Shown in pieces: positions 44,201 through 52,228 of a stretch of DNA of 64,000 nucleotides. Location: contig NZ_BAGG01000263.1 in NCBI RefSeq assembly GCF_000308695.1, positions 30,450 to 94,449 on the forward strand, written 5' to 3'. Made by a program: the position numbers and the translations under genes. The notes under the pieces were generated by a model. The model was not told the origin of the DNA. It saw only the letters and a program-made list of their open reading frames with translations, and ran no database searches. The stretch is from Nocardia takedensis NBRC 100417 (GTDB taxonomy: Bacteria > Actinomycetota > Actinomycetes > Mycobacteriales > Mycobacteriaceae). Within the stretch, counting starts at the first letter, position 1; each line of letters starts with the position of its first letter.

Positions 44201-44338
44201 GATGAGGATGCCACCCGGTTGTCAGCGTTCATCCGCAAACACCTCCGTCTGGAAGGCCATTACAGCTTCCACCTGCCCGAGCTCGGCGAAGGCCACCGGG
44301 CGCTGCGGGATCCCGACGTCCCAGACGATGACGACTGA
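41262..44338 (+). pseudogene. tnpA: Tn3-family transposase (DUF4158/Tnp_Tn3), frameshifted
   Basis: About 1025 residues across two frames. The first 480 residues (EYGRFGVLTRADLERFFYLDDEDR, DUF4158 N-terminus) end near 42700, where the frame must change by one base to continue as GETVDGAAYTLCVLEQFRRH. Catalytic elements of the DDE core are in the second part (VDQHYIRADTM, TDSGSYSDI, ANLQEGRHDLGR). Start taken as GTG 41262. The shift, near GCCGGAGAAACC, inactivates the transposase unless it is a sequencing error. Confidence 0.85.
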
Positions 44339-44344
44339 CACCGT

Positions 44345-44397
44345 CTGAGCTTCCCCCGCTTTCACGGAGGGCTTCCGGCAAAGCGGGGGAAGCTCAG
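44345..44397. terminator. Perfect 18-base hairpin after tnpA
   Basis: CTGAGCTTCCCCCGCTTT and its exact reverse complement, loop 17 bases, starting 7 bases after the tnpA stop. No T-run follows, so a rho-independent terminator is not certain; it may be a transcription barrier between tnpA and the convergent micropeptide gene. Confidence 0.55.
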
Positions 44398-44474
44398 TCC
44401 GGGGGGCGGGCGGGCTGACCGACGCTGTGATTCCGCGGGTCGATCCGCCCGCCGGCTCGCGGTTTGTCTTGCTG

Positions 44475-44543
44475 TCACATGCCCGGACAGCAGGGGCCCA
44501 TCATGCTGCACATCCAGTCGCAGATCATCTTCAGCGGGTTCAC
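44475..44543 (-). CDS. 22-residue Cys/Met-rich micropeptide, copper-inducible by context
   Basis: A GTG-started reading frame of 22 codons, too small for usual gene callers. Metal-binding residues dominate: Met6, Cys8, Met11, Cys12, Met14, Met15, Cys18, Cys19, Met22, with Trp10. A ribosome site GGGAGGTGA, an extended anti-Shine-Dalgarno match, lies 5 bases upstream with proper spacing. A CueR-type promoter (44675-44704) is 135 bases above. It could buffer cuprous ions, or be a leader peptide of an ATPase gene lost to the transposon. I know of no description of it. Confidence 0.7.
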   Translation of the reverse strand: MNPLKMICDWMCSMMGPCCPGM

Positions 44544-44674
44544 GTAAATCACCTCCCTTGCAGTGGTGTGTTCGGGACGCGTCAGCGGCGCGATCGGCGA
44601 CTTGCTGCTGACGCCGGCACCATGGTTCGCGGAGCCGCCGAGGGCATCTCGGCTGACCGGTGAACCGCAGCGAT

Positions 44675-44704
44675 GCTAGACCTTCCATTCGAATGGAAGG
44701 TCAA
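44675..44704 (-). promoter_or_regulatory. CueR/MerR-type promoter of micropeptide
   Basis: On the minus strand TTGACC (-35) and TAGCAT (-10) are 20 bases apart and the spacer holds the perfect palindrome ACCTTCCATTC/GAATGGAAGGT. E. coli CueR boxes have the same ACCTTCC/GGAAGGT ends. A related site (63442-63463) serves the copA operon. Confidence 0.75.
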
Positions 44705-44748
44705 ACCGCGTAAGTTGCCGGTGATCGGTTGACCAGGCAGATCGGGGG

Positions 44749-44985
44749 TCACTGATTGTTTGTGTCTGCATCGGTGCGGCGCTGGACCGGACCAGCGCTG
44801 TGGTCTTCCCTGGCGGCGGCCCTATCGCCTGCTCGGAGGGTGTTTAGTTCGCGGGTCAGTGCCGCGATTTGTTCATCGACGCCGGTCTCGGCACGCCGGT
44901 GGCGGCGCATCGGCCGGATACAGGTGACGTAGGTGACGGTCGCCGCGGCCGTGGCCAGGATCGCGGCGTACCAGGTGGATGTCAC
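44749..44985 (-). CDS. Small membrane protein, hypothetical
   Basis: 78-residue protein: one hydrophobic helix (WYAAILATAAATVTYVTCI) then a charged coiled-coil-like segment (VDEQIAALTRELNTLRAG). It overlaps the preceding gene by ATGA. Pairs of short helix-plus-coil proteins accompany copper chaperones in actinobacteria, but function is unknown. Confidence 0.65.
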   Translation of the reverse strand: MTSTWYAAILATAAATVTYVTCIRPMRRHRRAETGVDEQIAALTRELNTLRAGDRAAAREDHSAGPVQRRTDADTNNQ

Positions 44986-45179
44986 GACGAATTCCCGGGC
45001 CGGTGCTCAGGTTGGCGGTCGGCTTTGAGGCGCTCGATTTCGGCGCGCAGCGTGTCGAGTTCGATCTGGCGGGTGTCGTCGCCGGTGTCGTGGCGGTTGC
45101 CGCGCATCATCATGAACATCATCGCGCCCATCCCGATGGGGCAGGCGAGGACCGCGAGGGTGAGTAGTACGGAGTTCAT
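44982..45179 (-). CDS. Small Met-rich membrane protein, hypothetical
   Basis: 65-residue protein with one hydrophobic helix rich in Met and one Cys (LACPIGMGAMMFMMMRG), then a charged helix (LDTLRAEIERLKADR). The Met/Cys in the helix could carry copper. ATG at 45179. Same operon as CopZ and the TauE/SafE-cupredoxin protein by orientation; overlap with the next gene. Confidence 0.65.
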   Translation of the reverse strand: MNSVLLTLAVLACPIGMGAMMFMMMRGNRHDTGDDTRQIELDTLRAEIERLKADRQPEHRPGNSS

Positions 45180-45298
45180 TTCTCGTTCCGTTTCCGACTC
45201 GAGGTGAACCAGGAATCCCGGGTTCACCAAAGGTTGTGGGGCTGCTGCCCGGTGGGTCGGCTGCGCTGGGCGGCCGACCCACCAGACAGGGCAGGTCG

Positions 45299-45511
45299 TT
45301 ACGAGTCGACGGTGGCGGTGTAGCCGAGTTCAGCGACGGCCGCGATGACATCGTCGGGGGTGGTGGCGGTGTCGAGGTCGACGGTGGTGCGCGCTCTTTT
45401 CATCGACGTTTGGGTGTTGCGGACGCCGGGGAGGTCGGCCAGGGTGTCGTCGATGAGCAGCGCGCAGCTGCCGCAGTGCATGCCCTGGACCCGAAAAGTG
45501 TGTGTGGCCAT
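45299..45511 (-). CDS. copZ: CopZ-type heavy-metal-associated domain protein
   Basis: 70-residue HMA-domain metallochaperone with metal site GMHCGSC. CopZ-like proteins deliver Cu(I) to P-type ATPases or buffer it in the cytosol. 18 bases after the stop of the TauE/SafE gene, so likely co-transcribed. Full domain length; no other region. Confidence 0.9.
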   Translation of the reverse strand: MATHTFRVQGMHCGSCALLIDDTLADLPGVRNTQTSMKRARTTVDLDTATTPDDVIAAVAELGYTATVDS

Positions 45512-45529
45512 AGGTTTTCGATCCTTTCG

Positions 45530-46582
45530 TCAGGCGATGGTGAGCAGGCCGGAATACATGCCCATGCCGCAGGTGTAATCCAGGCGGCCGGGTTGCAGGA
45601 CCCCGAGGTCGATGCGGGTCTCCCCGGTGCTCGGCAGGACCTTCTGGATGCCGAGGCTGGGGATGACCAGCGACCGGATGCAGCCCTGGACGCCGTTGGT
45701 CTTGACCACCAGGGTGGTCGGGACACCGGCTTTGGCTTCGACGTTGCCGGGGGTGTAGGCACCGGTGCGGGCGGTGATCGTCACCAGCTGCACGCCGTCG
45801 GTGACGGTCGCGGCCGTGGCGTCAGCGGGGGGTTGACTGGCACCGAATGCTTCGGCGATGCGTCCGGCAGCCAACGGGGAGCCGGCAAGTTCGAGACCGC
45901 CGTTGAGGGTGTAGAAGCCCATGCCGAGCACGACCAGTCCGGTCGCCACGGCCAGCCGGCCGCGCCAGACGGTGGCCGCGACCCGGGCGGCGTACCCGAG
46001 GACGGCGAACAACGGTCCGGTACCGAGCACAAACACCGCCATGGCCGCCGCACCCCACAACGGGGACCCGGACGCGAGAGCGAGCGCTTCCACCGACAGG
46101 GTGATCCCGCAGGGGAGCAGGATCGTCAGCACACCGAGCACCGCGGGCGCGAATGCGGTGTGCAGGCGGGCGCCGCTGCGCACGATCCGCATCCACGAGG
46201 CGGGTGGTTCCACGACGATCCCGCGGAACCCGGGCACGCCGAGTTGGGCGAGGCCGAACACGATGATCAGCAGCCCGGCCCCGATCTGGAGCCAGGTGCG
46301 GGTACCGATCGACAGCTGCACGGCGCCGCCGAGGGCGCCGAGCGCGGCACCGAGCAGGGTGTGGGAGAGCAGTTTTCCGGCGAGGAAACCACCGACCGGT
46401 GCCAGATCGTCACCGAGGCGGGCCCACACCCGCGGCGGGGATTGCACGGCTGCGGTCTTGCTGGTTGTGGCGGTCGCGGTGCGCTGACGGGTGATGACGC
46501 CGGTCAGCAGACCGCCTTGGACGGCGGCACACGAGACGCCGCCAGCGAACAGGCCGGTGGCCAGGACAGGAACGAGATTCAC
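45530..46582 (-). CDS. TauE/SafE-like sulfite exporter family protein with cupredoxin domain
   Basis: 350-residue membrane protein: about six helices of the SafE/DsbD_2-like type with internal LLPCGITLSVEAL (CG pair in helix), followed by an extracellular cupredoxin-like domain of about 90 residues with GCIRSLVIP and YTCGMGMYSG, which supplies a Cys-Met copper site. This combination, with HMA chaperones, is a recurrent copper-resistance arrangement. GTG at 46582 with AGGAG upstream; the upstream ATG at 46618 lacks one. Confidence 0.78.
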   Translation of the reverse strand: MNLVPVLATGLFAGGVSCAAVQGGLLTGVITRQRTATATTSKTAAVQSPPRVWARLGDDLAPVGGFLAGKLLSHTLLGAALGALGGAVQLSIGTRTWLQIGAGLLIIVFGLAQLGVPGFRGIVVEPPASWMRIVRSGARLHTAFAPAVLGVLTILLPCGITLSVEALALASGSPLWGAAAMAVFVLGTGPLFAVLGYAARVAATVWRGRLAVATGLVVLGMGFYTLNGGLELAGSPLAAGRIAEAFGASQPPADATAATVTDGVQLVTITARTGAYTPGNVEAKAGVPTTLVVKTNGVQGCIRSLVIPSLGIQKVLPSTGETRIDLGVLQPGRLDYTCGMGMYSGLLTIA

Positions 46583-46702
46583 GAAACGAACTCCTGCGTG
46601 AGGTAAGTACGGAGACATACACAGACGGCTCCCGCGGCGTTTATCGAACGCACGACGGGGGACGGGTCGGTCGCAGTGCGACAGACCCGCGGCATCTGCG
46701 GT

Positions 46703-47170
46703 TTATGTCCGCAGCACGCAGAGTTCAGCGAGGCTGGGCGGGCGCAGCAGCACCGTGCGCGGCTCGGGCCCCGCCAGCGGAAGGGGAATACGGATCGCGT
46801 GGGCGCGCCCGTGGTGGCGCAGCAACGCCACACCGGCCAGCAACGCGAGGAACACCGCCAGACAGGCCATCACGATTGCGGCCGGGGCCACGGGCTGTGA
46901 ATGATCCGATCCGGCCGTCACCGACGCGGCGCTGGCCTTAACCATCACCGCACCCTGATCGTGATCGGCGTGGTTCATGCTCTGGTCGGCACCGGTTTGC
47001 GCCGGACCGCAGTGACCGGCCGCCGTGGCCGAGGCCGTCATGGACATGTCCATCGGCGCAGCGGCCCGGCAGTGCCCACTCCCGATCAGCGCGATCCCGA
47101 CCAGCGCCGCCAGCACGACGACGAGCCGGAGAAGTCCGGCTCGCCGCACTGCGGGCGTAGCGCTGGTCAC
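46703..47170 (-). CDS. DUF6153-family protein
   Basis: About 155 residues. Signal or membrane helix (LLRLVVVLAALVGIALIG), a His/Met-rich middle (DMSMTAS, MNHADHDQG), a second helix, and the tail PPSLAELCVLRT typical of DUF6153. Members are associated with copper genes in actinobacteria without known role. Start GTG 47170; GTG 47191 is possible. Confidence 0.6.
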   Translation of the reverse strand: MTSATPAVRRAGLLRLVVVLAALVGIALIGSGHCRAAAPMDMSMTASATAAGHCGPAQTGADQSMNHADHDQGAVMVKASAASVTAGSDHSQPVAPAAIVMACLAVFLALLAGVALLRHHGRAHAIRIPLPLAGPEPRTVLLRPPSLAELCVLRT

Positions 47171-47366
47171 GACAGTGAGCCTACTGGTCACATCCGTGCA
47201 CCGGCGGGTGTGGGCGGGTACGTGTTCGGGGATAGGTAGCCAGAGGTGAGGGCTGAACCCTCGAGGGGTGCGCAAGACCGAGCTGTTGCAGGGCATCCGC
47301 CGAGTCTCTGTGGCCGAGCGGTGGGCCGGGGCCGATCCCTGTGGCCGTTGCGCTGTGTGATCGGCC

Positions 47367-47398
47367 TTGACTCTGTACTCGAGTACAGGGTTGAGAAT
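47367..47398 (+). promoter_or_regulatory. MerR (mercury) operator-promoter
   Basis: TTGACT (-35) and GAGAAT (-10) separated by 20 bases; spacer holds the perfect palindrome CTGTACTCGAGTACAG. The start codon of merR at 47405 is 7 bases after the -10, so the message is essentially leaderless. Confidence 0.7.
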
Positions 47399-47404
47399 GT
47401 TGGT

Positions 47405-47809
47405 ATGCGTAGCAGTGAGCTGGCCACCTGCGCCGGGGTGAACGTGCAGACGCTTCGGTACTACGAACGCCGGGGTCTGTTGGCGTCGCCGCCGCGTTCA
47501 GCGTCGGGGTATCGGGCGTATCCGAGCGAGGCTGTGGCGGTGGTCAGGTTCGTCAAGCGCGCCCAGGATCTTGGGTTCACTCTGGAGGAGATCGGTGAAC
47601 TTCTCGATCTTGCCGATGGCGGACCGGATGATTGCGACGTGGCCCGGGAGCTGGCCGAAGCCAGGATGGTTCAGCTCGCCGAGCGGATCGTGGATCTGCA
47701 GCGGATGCAGCAGTCGCTCTCGGAGCTGGTTGCCACCTGTGAACGCCCGCGTAGCGACCGGAGCTGTCCGCTTCTGCACACCCTCCACGATGAGGAAGGC
47801 GAACGATGA
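47405..47809 (+). CDS. merR: MerR mercury-responsive activator
   Basis: 134-residue regulator. DNA-binding domain CAGVNVQTLRYYERRGLL; the three mercury-ligand cysteines of Tn501 MerR are at the same spacing: Cys77, Cys112, Cys121 (35 and 9 residues apart, as Cys82, Cys117, Cys126). ATG at 47405. It overlaps merB by ATGA. No merA, merT or merP is in view, so it controls merB (and itself) alone here. Confidence 0.93.
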   Translation: MRSSELATCAGVNVQTLRYYERRGLLASPPRSASGYRAYPSEAVAVVRFVKRAQDLGFTLEEIGELLDLADGGPDDCDVARELAEARMVQLAERIVDLQRMQQSLSELVATCERPRSDRSCPLLHTLHDEEGER

Positions 47810-48927
47810 AGCTGGAGATTCTGCAGGTCCCCGACTGCCCCAACGTTTCGGTGTTGGAGCAACGGATCCGGCAGGCGATCGGCAGCGAGCCGGTCGATGT
47901 GGAGGTCGTGCACCGCGTGCTCGATACCGCGGCCGGAGCTGCCGCTGCGGGAATGACCGGCTCGCCGACGCTGCTCGTCGACGGCATGGATCCTTTCGCC
48001 GTACCGGGTCAGGCGCCGAGCGTGTCGTGCCGTCTGTATCGGTCCGAGACCGGGTCGGTGAGCGGGGCGCCGTCGGTGGTAGCGCTGCGCGAGGCGCTGC
48101 ACTTGGGGGACTCCTCCACTACATCGGGCAACGCACCGGGTGTTGCTGTGGATTGCTGCGCTCGGGCATCGGGTGAGTCTTCGGCGGCGGGGACGTTGAG
48201 CGCGTGGCGCGCGGCAGCGCAGCCCACCGACCCCGCCGAACGGGCAGTTCATCACGCGATCCTGCGTGGTTTCGCCAGCGAGGGCCGGGCACCGGCGGCG
48301 GCGGAGCTGACCGCGGTCGCCGCCGAGCACGATACTTCGGCGGAGCAGGTCCTCGAGCGTCTGCACACAGCCGATGTGATCCGCCTCGGCATGTCCGGCA
48401 GCGTCGAGTCGGCTTACCCGTTCTCTGCCTCACCGACACCGCACCGGGTGCGGATCGCGGCCGGGGCGCAGGTTTATGCGATGTGCGCCGTCGATGCCCT
48501 GGGTATCGCTGCCATGCTCGACACCGATGTCCTGATCGAATCGGTCGACCCGTCGACGGGCGAACCGATCACGGTGACCGTCCGCGACGCGGTCGTGGCG
48601 GCGCAGCCTCAGACAACGGTTGTGTTCGTCGGCGCACGGGCAACTGCCGGCCCGTCCGCCGACACCTGCTGCGGCTACCTCAATTTCTTCAGCGACCGGC
48701 AGACCGCGCAAAACTGGGCAGACACCCACCCAACAGCTCGCTGGGATCATCCTGGACCTCACCGACGCCCAGCAGCTGGGCACCCGCATCTTCGGGAACC
48801 AACTGCGCGTCTGACTGCGCTGCCGACGATCGGGGTTGGCTCGCGTGGTCCCGACCCCATTCTGCTTCAAGGACACAACTCGCCCCCCACGCCGGCGGGG
48901 GAACCACCAGTTCCATCGGCCCAGTAA
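47806..48927 (+). CDS. merB: Organomercurial lyase MerB with thioredoxin-like N-terminus, frameshifted
   Basis: Residues 1-105 look like a thioredoxin-fold chaperone; residues 140-309 are MerB with active-site Cys227-x2-Asp230 and Cys288-Cys289 (C96, D99, C159 of R831b MerB). MerB splits the carbon-mercury bond. The expected C-terminus (AGIILDLTDAQQLGTRIFG) is present but in the +1 frame, ending at 48814; one extra A near 48731-48735 (CCAACAG) diverts the protein into 65 unrelated residues ending at 48927. Either recent inactivation or a sequencing error. Catalytic residues precede the shift. Confidence 0.8.
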   Translation: MKLEILQVPDCPNVSVLEQRIRQAIGSEPVDVEVVHRVLDTAAGAAAAGMTGSPTLLVDGMDPFAVPGQAPSVSCRLYRSETGSVSGAPSVVALREALHLGDSSTTSGNAPGVAVDCCARASGESSAAGTLSAWRAAAQPTDPAERAVHHAILRGFASEGRAPAAAELTAVAAEHDTSAEQVLERLHTADVIRLGMSGSVESAYPFSASPTPHRVRIAAGAQVYAMCAVDALGIAAMLDTDVLIESVDPSTGEPITVTVRDAVVAAQPQTTVVFVGARATAGPSADTCCGYLNFFSDRQTAQNWADTHPTARWDHPGPHRRPAAGHPHLREPTARLTALPTIGVGSRGPDPILLQGHNSPPTPAGEPPVPSAQ

Positions 48928-49197
48928 CTGCATCAGGGCCGGAACCAGCACGAGTCGCACGATGATCGCGTCGATGGCGACCGCGGCACCGAGAGCCAGG
49001 CCGAGTTGTTTGAGTTCGAGCGTGCTGGCGGTGAGGAAGCTGCCGAAGATGACGACCATGATGGCGGCCGCCGCGGTGATGGGTCGTGCGGTGCGGGTGA
49101 GACCGGAGGCGACGGCGAGTCGGTTGTCGCCGTGGGTTTCCCAGTGTTCGCGGATGCGGCGGATGAGGAACACCTCGTAGTCCATCGACAGGTTCCT
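48880..49197 (-). pseudogene. Fragment of MMPL/RND-type transporter
   Basis: In-frame with LSMDYEVFLIRRIREHWETHG and AIMVVIFGSFLTASTLELKQLGLALGAAVAIDAIIVRLVLVPALM: the last domain of an MMPL family exporter. The remaining 600-odd residues are absent, and the reading frame ends in unrelated sequence at both sides. A leftover of a lost gene. Confidence 0.75.
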
Positions 49198-49347
49198 CAC
49201 CGTGCGGTGGTGATCATTTGCGGTCCGACTGTCCTCGACAGCATAGGCATTCGGCGATGACAACGCGCAGCACTGATGGTTGCCGGCCCCGCTCCTGGGT
49301 GACCGTCTTCACGCGATGTCAACGGTTGATGGTGTTAGCATCGCTTG

Positions 49348-49746
49348 ATGACGATTAATAGTAGGGGTGATTGCCCACCCTCCGGGGAGGGGGCTCTCGA
49401 GCCGGCGGTGGCGCTGTTCCACAGCCTGTCGGATGCGACGCGGTTGGCGATCGTGCAGCGGCTGGCGGGCGGGGAGGCGCGTGTGGTCGACCTGATGAGC
49501 GGGTTGGGCTTGGCGCAGTCGACGGTGTCGGCGCACGTGGCGTGTTTGCGGGACTGCGGGCTGGTGGTGGGGCGCCCCGAAGGGCGTCAGGTCTTCTACA
49601 GCCTGACCCGCCCGGAACTGATGGACCTGCTGGCCTCGGCGGAGACGCTGTTGGCGGCGACGGGTAACGCGGTAGCGCTGTGCCCGAACTACGGCACCGA
49701 GGCACCGGCCGCGGGCGAAGCGACAGGACGGAAGGGGCGGCGATGA
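49348..49746 (+). CDS. cmtR: CmtR-type cadmium/lead-responsive ArsR-family repressor
   Basis: 132-residue repressor. Winged helix with AQSTVSAHVACLRDCGLVVGR: the CLRDC segment (Cys66, Cys70) and Cys112 in ALCPN match the Cys57, Cys61 and Cys102 site of M. tuberculosis CmtR in sequence and near-identical spacing. CmtR senses Cd(II) and Pb(II). ATG at 49348. It overlaps the ATPase gene by ATGA, as expected for the cmtR-ctpG-type unit. Confidence 0.92.
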   Translation: MTINSRGDCPPSGEGALEPAVALFHSLSDATRLAIVQRLAGGEARVVDLMSGLGLAQSTVSAHVACLRDCGLVVGRPEGRQVFYSLTRPELMDLLASAETLLAATGNAVALCPNYGTEAPAAGEATGRKGRR

Positions 49747-51707
49747 GCGACGCGTGCGGTTGTGGCCACGACGAGCCGACGACAGGAGAAGAGGGCGAGG
49801 AGCAGGCACCGCAGCGCCTGTGGGAGGTCGGTGAGCTGCGGGCCGCGGCGGTCGCGGGCGTGCTGCTGCTCGCGGCGCTGATCGCGGGGTGGGCCGCTAT
49901 GTCGCGCCCGGTGGTGCTGACGCTCGAGGTGGCGGCGTTGGCGGTCGGCGCGTACACCTTCGTGCCGTCGACGCTGAAGCGCCTGGTCAAGGGCAAGATC
50001 GGGGTCGGGACGCTGATGACGATCGCCGCGGTCGGTGCGGTGATCCTCGGTGAGGTCGGCGAGGCCGCGATGCTGGCGTTCCTGTTCTCCATCAGCGAAG
50101 GACTCGAGGAGTACTCGATCGCGCGCACCCGTCGCGGGTTGCGTGCGCTGCTGTCGCTGGTGCCCGATCGCGCCACTGTATGGCGTGACGGCGTGGAGAC
50201 CGAAGTGTCCCCGGCGGAATTGGCGGTCGGGGACACGATGGTGGTCAAGCCCGGTGAGCGGATCGCCACCGATGGTGTCATTCGCTTCGGGCGCACCGCC
50301 CTGGATACCTCGGCGATCACCGGTGAATCGGTGCCGATCGAGGTCGGTCCCGGCGCCGAGGTGTTCGCCGGTTCGATCAACGGCAACGGCGTCCTCGAGG
50401 TCGAGGTCACCACGACCGCGCAGGACAATTCCCTCGCCCGGATCGTGCGGATCGTGGAGGCCGAGCAGACCCGCAAGGGTGAGGCGCAGCGCCTGGCCGA
50501 CAAGATCGCGAAACCGATGGTGCCCGCCATCATGATCGCGGCGGCGGTCATCGCCGTTCTCGGCAGCATTCTGGGGGATCCGAAGACCTGGATCGAGCGG
50601 GCGCTGGTGGTGCTGGTCGCCGCGTCGCCGTGCGCGCTGGCGATTGCGGTGCCGGTCACGGTGGTGGCCGCCGTCGGCGCGGCCAGCAAGCTCGGCGCGC
50701 TGGTCAAGGGTGGTGCGGCGCTCGAGGCGCTGGGCAAGGTGCGGGCTGTGGCGTTGGACAAGACCGGCACCCTCACCCGCAACCAGCCCGCCGTGGTGGA
50801 GGTCGCCGTGATCAACGGTGCGACCGAGGCCGAGGTGTTGGCGGTGGCCGCCGCGTTGGAGGCGCGCAGCGAACACCCCTTGGCGCGTGCGATTCTCGCC
50901 GCCGTCGATACGGTGCAACCGGCCACCGAGGTGGAAGCGGTCACCGGCGCCGGGCTCACCGGCCGGATCGAGGGTCGACCGGTCCGTTTGGGCCGACCCG
51001 GCTGGATCGAGGCGGGTCCGCTCGCCGGTGAGGTCGAACGCATGCAGCAGGCGGGCGCGACCGCGGTGCTGATCGAGGACGACGGCGCGTTGATCGGCGC
51101 TGTCGCGGTTCGTGACGAGTTGCGGCCCGAGGCCGCCGAAGTGGTGGCGCGGCTGCATGCGAGTGGTTGCCAGGTGGCCATGCTCACCGGCGACAACGAG
51201 CGCACCGCCGCCGCGCTGGCCGCGCAGGCGGGCATCGACACCGTGCACGCCGACCTGCGCCCGGAGGACAAGTCCCGCATCGTCGCCGAGCTGCGCACGC
51301 GACGATTCACCGCCATGGTCGGTGACGGCGTGAACGACGCGCCTGCCCTGGCCACCGCCGACCTGGGCGTCGCGATGGGCGCGATGGGCACCGACGTGGC
51401 CATCGAGACCGCCGATGTCGCCCTGATGGGCGAGGACCTGCGGCACCTGCCGCAAACCCTCGACCACGCGCGGCGCGCGCGGGCGATCATGCTGCAGAAC
51501 GTGGGGCTCTCGCTGGCCATCGTCACGGCGCTGATCCCGCTCGCGCTGTTCGGGGTGCTCGGTTTGGCCGCGGTCGTGCTGGTGCACGAAGTCGCCGAGA
51601 TCGTCGTCATCGCCAATGGCGTGCGCGCCGGTCGCACCACGCCGCTGGCACCGGCACCGGTCGGAGCCGCCCCGCAGGTCGGCGCGCTGGCCGGCACCGG
51701 ATCATGA
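49743..51707 (+). CDS. P1B-type heavy-metal ATPase (CtpG/CadA-like)
   Basis: 654-residue P-type ATPase: short Cys start (DACGCGH), eight membrane helices, metal motif SPCALA in helix 6 (not CPC), DKTGTLT phosphorylation site, TGDNERTAA and GDGVNDAP. The SPC motif and HEVAE near the end point to the P1B-4/CtpG side rather than copper CPC pumps. It would export Cd or a related metal; cmtR and lspA flank it. Its tail is the paralogue of the fragment at 40689-41077. Confidence 0.9.
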   Translation: MSDACGCGHDEPTTGEEGEEQAPQRLWEVGELRAAAVAGVLLLAALIAGWAAMSRPVVLTLEVAALAVGAYTFVPSTLKRLVKGKIGVGTLMTIAAVGAVILGEVGEAAMLAFLFSISEGLEEYSIARTRRGLRALLSLVPDRATVWRDGVETEVSPAELAVGDTMVVKPGERIATDGVIRFGRTALDTSAITGESVPIEVGPGAEVFAGSINGNGVLEVEVTTTAQDNSLARIVRIVEAEQTRKGEAQRLADKIAKPMVPAIMIAAAVIAVLGSILGDPKTWIERALVVLVAASPCALAIAVPVTVVAAVGAASKLGALVKGGAALEALGKVRAVALDKTGTLTRNQPAVVEVAVINGATEAEVLAVAAALEARSEHPLARAILAAVDTVQPATEVEAVTGAGLTGRIEGRPVRLGRPGWIEAGPLAGEVERMQQAGATAVLIEDDGALIGAVAVRDELRPEAAEVVARLHASGCQVAMLTGDNERTAAALAAQAGIDTVHADLRPEDKSRIVAELRTRRFTAMVGDGVNDAPALATADLGVAMGAMGTDVAIETADVALMGEDLRHLPQTLDHARRARAIMLQNVGLSLAIVTALIPLALFGVLGLAAVVLVHEVAEIVVIANGVRAGRTTPLAPAPVGAAPQVGALAGTGS

Positions 51708-52228
51708 GTATCGACCCCGTAGTGACGCCCTCCCCGGCCACCGGTCGGGCGGCGATCCGGCACCGTGTCACGGTGTATGTGATCGCCGCCGGGATGGCGG
51801 GCATCGATCTGGCGGCCAAGGTGTGGGCCCAGCGCCGATTGGCGGGCAATCCGATCGAACTGGGGCCCGTGGACCTGCGGCTGGCGTTCAACCCCGGTGT
51901 CGCGTTCTCGATGGGAGCGGGCGCGCCCACCGGGGTGGTCCTGGCCGTGACGGGCCTGATTACCGCCTGCATGGCTGTGGCCGTGTGGCGGTGGGCACCC
52001 ACGGCCAACACGTGGTGGCGCACCGGTTTCGCCGCGATTCTCGGCGGCGCGATCGCCAACGTCGTCGACCGCGCGCCCGACGGTGTGGTCACCGACTACC
52101 TGCGCACCGGCTGGTGGCCGACGTTCAACCTCGCCGACTCCCTCATCGTCGTCGGCGCCATCGGCCTGTGCGTTCTCACCGTGTTCGGCAGCAGCCCCGA
52201 TGGGCGCCGAACCGACGACGACGCCTGA
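51704..52228 (+). CDS. lspA: Lipoprotein signal peptidase LspA
   Basis: 174-residue membrane aspartyl protease of type II signal peptidase family with four helices; the catalytic aspartates are in NVVDRAPDG and NLADSLI. LspA genes accompany cadmium or arsenic resistance ATPases in many mobile elements, without clear reason. Starts 4 bases inside the ATPase gene. Also shows GVAFSMGAGAP and the usual length. Confidence 0.88.
   Translation: MSIDPVVTPSPATGRAAIRHRVTVYVIAAGMAGIDLAAKVWAQRRLAGNPIELGPVDLRLAFNPGVAFSMGAGAPTGVVLAVTGLITACMAVAVWRWAPTANTWWRTGFAAILGGAIANVVDRAPDGVVTDYLRTGWWPTFNLADSLIVVGAIGLCVLTVFGSSPDGRRTDDDA

Larger units (their letters stand above)
41080..44400 (+). mobile_element. Tn3-family transposon, incomplete
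   Basis: Terminal repeat on the left, a single large transposase gene reading right, no resolvase or cargo gene seen. Right boundary uncertain: only a hairpin (44345-44397) follows tnpA. The element truncates a P-type ATPase, and its own transposase is frameshifted, so it is probably immobile. Confidence 0.65.

Noticed and set aside
44345..44397. Perfect 18-base hairpin as the right end of the Tn3 element
   Set aside because: It shows no similarity to the left repeat (GGGGTCCAGTGACGCG) and has both arms on one side of the gene, so it is treated as a hairpin or terminator.
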